NCBI GenBank assembly: GCA_036939755.1
Contig: JALLAZ010000387.1
Location: 1 to 17,469, forward strand
Source of the DNA: Stephanodiscus triporus
Lineage: Eukaryota > Bacillariophyta > Thalassiosirophyceae > Thalassiosirales > Thalassiosiraceae
Reading direction: 5' to 3'
DNA length: 17,469 nucleotides
In this document: in pieces, positions 15,300 through 17,469 of the stretch
Numbering within the stretch: the stretch's first letter is position 1
How the letters are laid out: each line of letters begins with the position of its first letter
Notes under the pieces: model-generated
The model's input: the letters and a program-made list of their open reading frames with translations, nothing else
Database searches by the model: none
What the model was told of the DNA's origin: nothing
Made by a program: the position numbers and the translations under genes

Positions 15300-17469
15300 A
15301 TGACCAAAATGTTGGTGTTGCTGTGCCTTGTTGTTGGATGCCAAGGGCAAGAGGTGAGTGTTAAGTTGTTTATCAGTTTTCAAACACATCATGAATTGGT
15401 GCACCATAACAGCCTCTGTGTTTATTGTGTAGGCTATTGACATGACTGGTGATGTCGTCCTCTACCACGAGTCATCGATTTATGATGCTGAGTACCACAT
15501 TCGTACCAAAAATTCCCTCTTTCCAGCAGATCATTTCAACATCATAAGTTCCCACCTTCCAGATCATTTCAACATCATAAGTTCTCACCTTCCAGATCAT
15601 TTCAACCAAGGTCATCACAGAGCACGTCTGTCCAGAAAGGATGGTGGACATCGCCGAAGGTTAGCTGAAACTGGCGAAATTTGTGTTGATCTTGATAAGT
15701 TGCCCACCAAACGGTTGGAATACAAGAGGCAACAGTGTCAGCGCCTTTTGGATTGCGTAGACCAGTACAGTTTATATGACTTGTTCGCATATTTTTTTGC
15801 AGATGACATTGGTGCATCGGGTGTAATCCGGGATGATGAAAAGGTGAAGGTTTGGGACGAGAGATATTTAGTGGGTCCTGACAGATGTATATTGGACCTG
15901 CTTGGTGTTTGCATCACAACACAAAGAAGTGTTAAAACTAAAATTGACCTTCTCAAGCAGTCACTGCGGACATCAAATTTCAGTGACGCAGACACAAGTT
16001 GGGTTGAGCAGTGTGATGATTTATTGGAGGAATTTCACACATTTGATGAAGAAGCTGGTGAATCTGGAAGATGGCGAGGAGGGACAGTGACACAAGTTTG
16101 CAAGGGATGGAGTACGAGCAAGGTGAATTTGTGTTTGCATGTTGAAATCCAAATTGTGTTTGCATGTTGAAATCCTATCCCTGGATTCCAAAACTCAATA
16201 TATTTATCTTTCCAGTATATATCTTTCAAAACAATGATTGATCTATTAGATAAAGCTGGTCCCGAAATCACTGATCCCGAGAAGGTTATTGTTGAAATAT
16301 TTGATGAATTTGCTCAATGTGCAGTAAGTAGACAAGCTTTGGAGTCAACCCGTCTGTGTGTGTGTGTGTAATCAAAACCCTCTTTGACCCAACCTTTATT
16401 TTTAGACTGGCCTCGCGAAGAAGATTGCTGATAAAATTGATCCCCAAATGGTCCGTGGACTAAACTTGTTTAGAGGTGAAAATCCAAACGAATTGAACTT
16501 GATAAGTGGGTATACAGATTCCCTTGATATCCATGGACATTTAGTAAGAAAAGGTCGCTTTTTATTACTCGATGATGCTTTAAAGTTTGATAAGATTTTG
16601 GCATGTAATAATTGTGATGGGGTCTTTGAAAAAAATGTGCTTGAGGCAGCTACGAAAGCGGAGATTGACTTGCGAAAATATGCAATCCAATTTGAAAAAA
16701 ATGAATGCAAGAAGGATTGCATATTTGGAGAACTCAATTGCTTAACATGTATTGGGGGCGACGATTGTGATAACAAATGTGGAGAAAAATGCCTATTTGG
16801 TTCTTGTCGAAAAGCTTATGACGAAATATCAATTGCAGAATCTGCCAAAGAAAGATTCACTGCTGATAAAAGGTGGGCCAGTACACAAGATTTCGACAAC
16901 ACCGTTGCATTCCTGTTTGGGAACAAGACCACTCCCGGGCAGGTATGCGCCTACAACAAAGCACTTTCCGAAAAAAAGGTGACAGATATCTCCGGTTTTT
17001 GTTGCATCGATGCCCCTTATGAGTCTGTTGATTGGGGTGAAAAGGTAGGACTTTGTCATTTGAATAACATCACCTTTTTTCTTTCTTGCCTAACAGGTTG
17101 TCGTTTTTTTTCTTTGAAGTACTCTTGTCTAAAATACGTGAAGAATGGTACTTCAACTAAGCTCGTCCAAAAAAACCAAAATGATTGCAGATTTCTTGCT
17201 CCCACGATTGCGGGTTTCAATGAAGCTGCATGTCAAGTTTATCAGGGAAAGTGGTGTCCTTTTCCTAGGACCTGCGAAAAATTGGTTAAATGTTTGAGGA
17301 ATGTGACAGATGGAGCCAATGACACAAAAGTCTTTTTGGAGTACTTGAAGGGTGCCCCAAATGTTACGGATGATGAGGTAAATATGACATTAGTTGAAAT
17401 GAAGAAGAAGTGTAATTTCCCTTTTAATAACTCTCACGATTGTCTCCTATTGCTTGATTGTTTACGTTT
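15300..17469 (+). CDS. Large secreted Cys-rich protein (B), 3' end beyond window
   Basis: Paralogue of the gene at 6607. Exons: 15300-15353, 15433-16122, 16216-16323, 16406-17044, 17120-17377, then an intron (or continued exon) running off the right edge; about 583 aa visible. Signal peptide MTKMLVLLCLVVGCQGQ. HRRRLAE (RRRL at 15652-15663) is conserved. The N-terminal part has one more 11-aa LPDHFNIISSH unit than A, and 25-30 extra residues (ERYLVGPDRCILDLLG region). Exons 16216-16323 and the first ~480 nt of 16406-17044 are strongly diverged from A and include a Cys cluster (CKKDC, CLTC, CDNKC, CLFGSC). From FDNTV onward it is nearly identical to A, including introns. The frame from 16406 to the window end has no stop even through the 75-nt intron (17045-17119), so splicing there is inferred from gene A, where the same segment has a stop and must be removed. 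Confidence 0.75.
15520..15608 (+). repeat. 33-nt coding repeat (LPDHFNIISSH)
   Basis: Units lie at about 15520-15555 (with one extra codon, PADHFN), 15556-15588 and a partial one from 15589. Gene A has only two units (about 6829-6885). The unit is a multiple of 3 and lies in the stretch between signal peptide and RRRL motif, a probable propeptide. Confidence 0.8.

Overview
This is eukaryotic nuclear DNA. Genes are split into many short exons by 66-135 nt introns with GT(A/G)AGT or GTACGT donors and pyrimidine-rich YAG acceptors. The best guess is a diatom (or a close stramenopile relative). Reasons: compact introns, a secreted protein with a Pro/Thr/Lys-rich C-terminal tail (xPTxKPTx), a DxDxDG calcium-loop segment, a HYR-like domain, and an RRRL motif of the kind at which diatom cell-wall proteins are processed. 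The organism call is inference; no marker gene is present. One base (11614) is ambiguous.

The window holds two tandem paralogous loci on the + strand. Locus A (about 1480-10990) is complete. Locus B (about 12916-17469) is cut by the right edge. Each has two parts. The upstream part starts with a short first exon (ATG 1530 in A, 13060 in B), then a string of short phase 0-0 exons expanded in tandem. In A these are ten copies of a ~34-aa 'KEVGG...DWAAKEGMP' exon and three copies of a 54-67-aa 'TGKLKDV...KLGSY' exon. In B they are three full copies and one truncated copy of a 31-aa 'GDGKVAKETEV' exon. The downstream part begins with a clear signal peptide (ATG 6607 and 15300) and encodes a large Cys-rich secreted protein: 1158 predicted aa in A, the first ~583 aa in B. 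The upstream exons are in frame with the signal-peptide exon, so either two genes lie head-to-tail in each locus or one fused gene carries an internal hydrophobic segment. Sequence alone cannot settle this.

Region by region: 1-1529, no supported gene, with a 24-bp palindrome; 1530-6352, locus A tandem-exon part, with GC-rich repeats in its first intron; 6499-10952, secreted protein A; 10953-12327, intergenic with poly(A) signals; 12328-12915, a minisatellite just upstream of locus B; 13060-15161, locus B tandem-exon part; about 15264-17469, secreted protein B (partial).

Two patterns stand out. First, tandem symmetric exons with near-identical introns could be included in any number or order without losing frame, so they could generate isoforms. 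Second, the two secreted paralogues have strongly diverged exons in the centre, while the introns and flanking exons beside them are nearly identical. That pattern fits diversifying selection or patchy gene conversion. Together they suggest a diversifying surface or secreted protein system. No family name could be assigned to the repeat exons or to the Cys-rich body.
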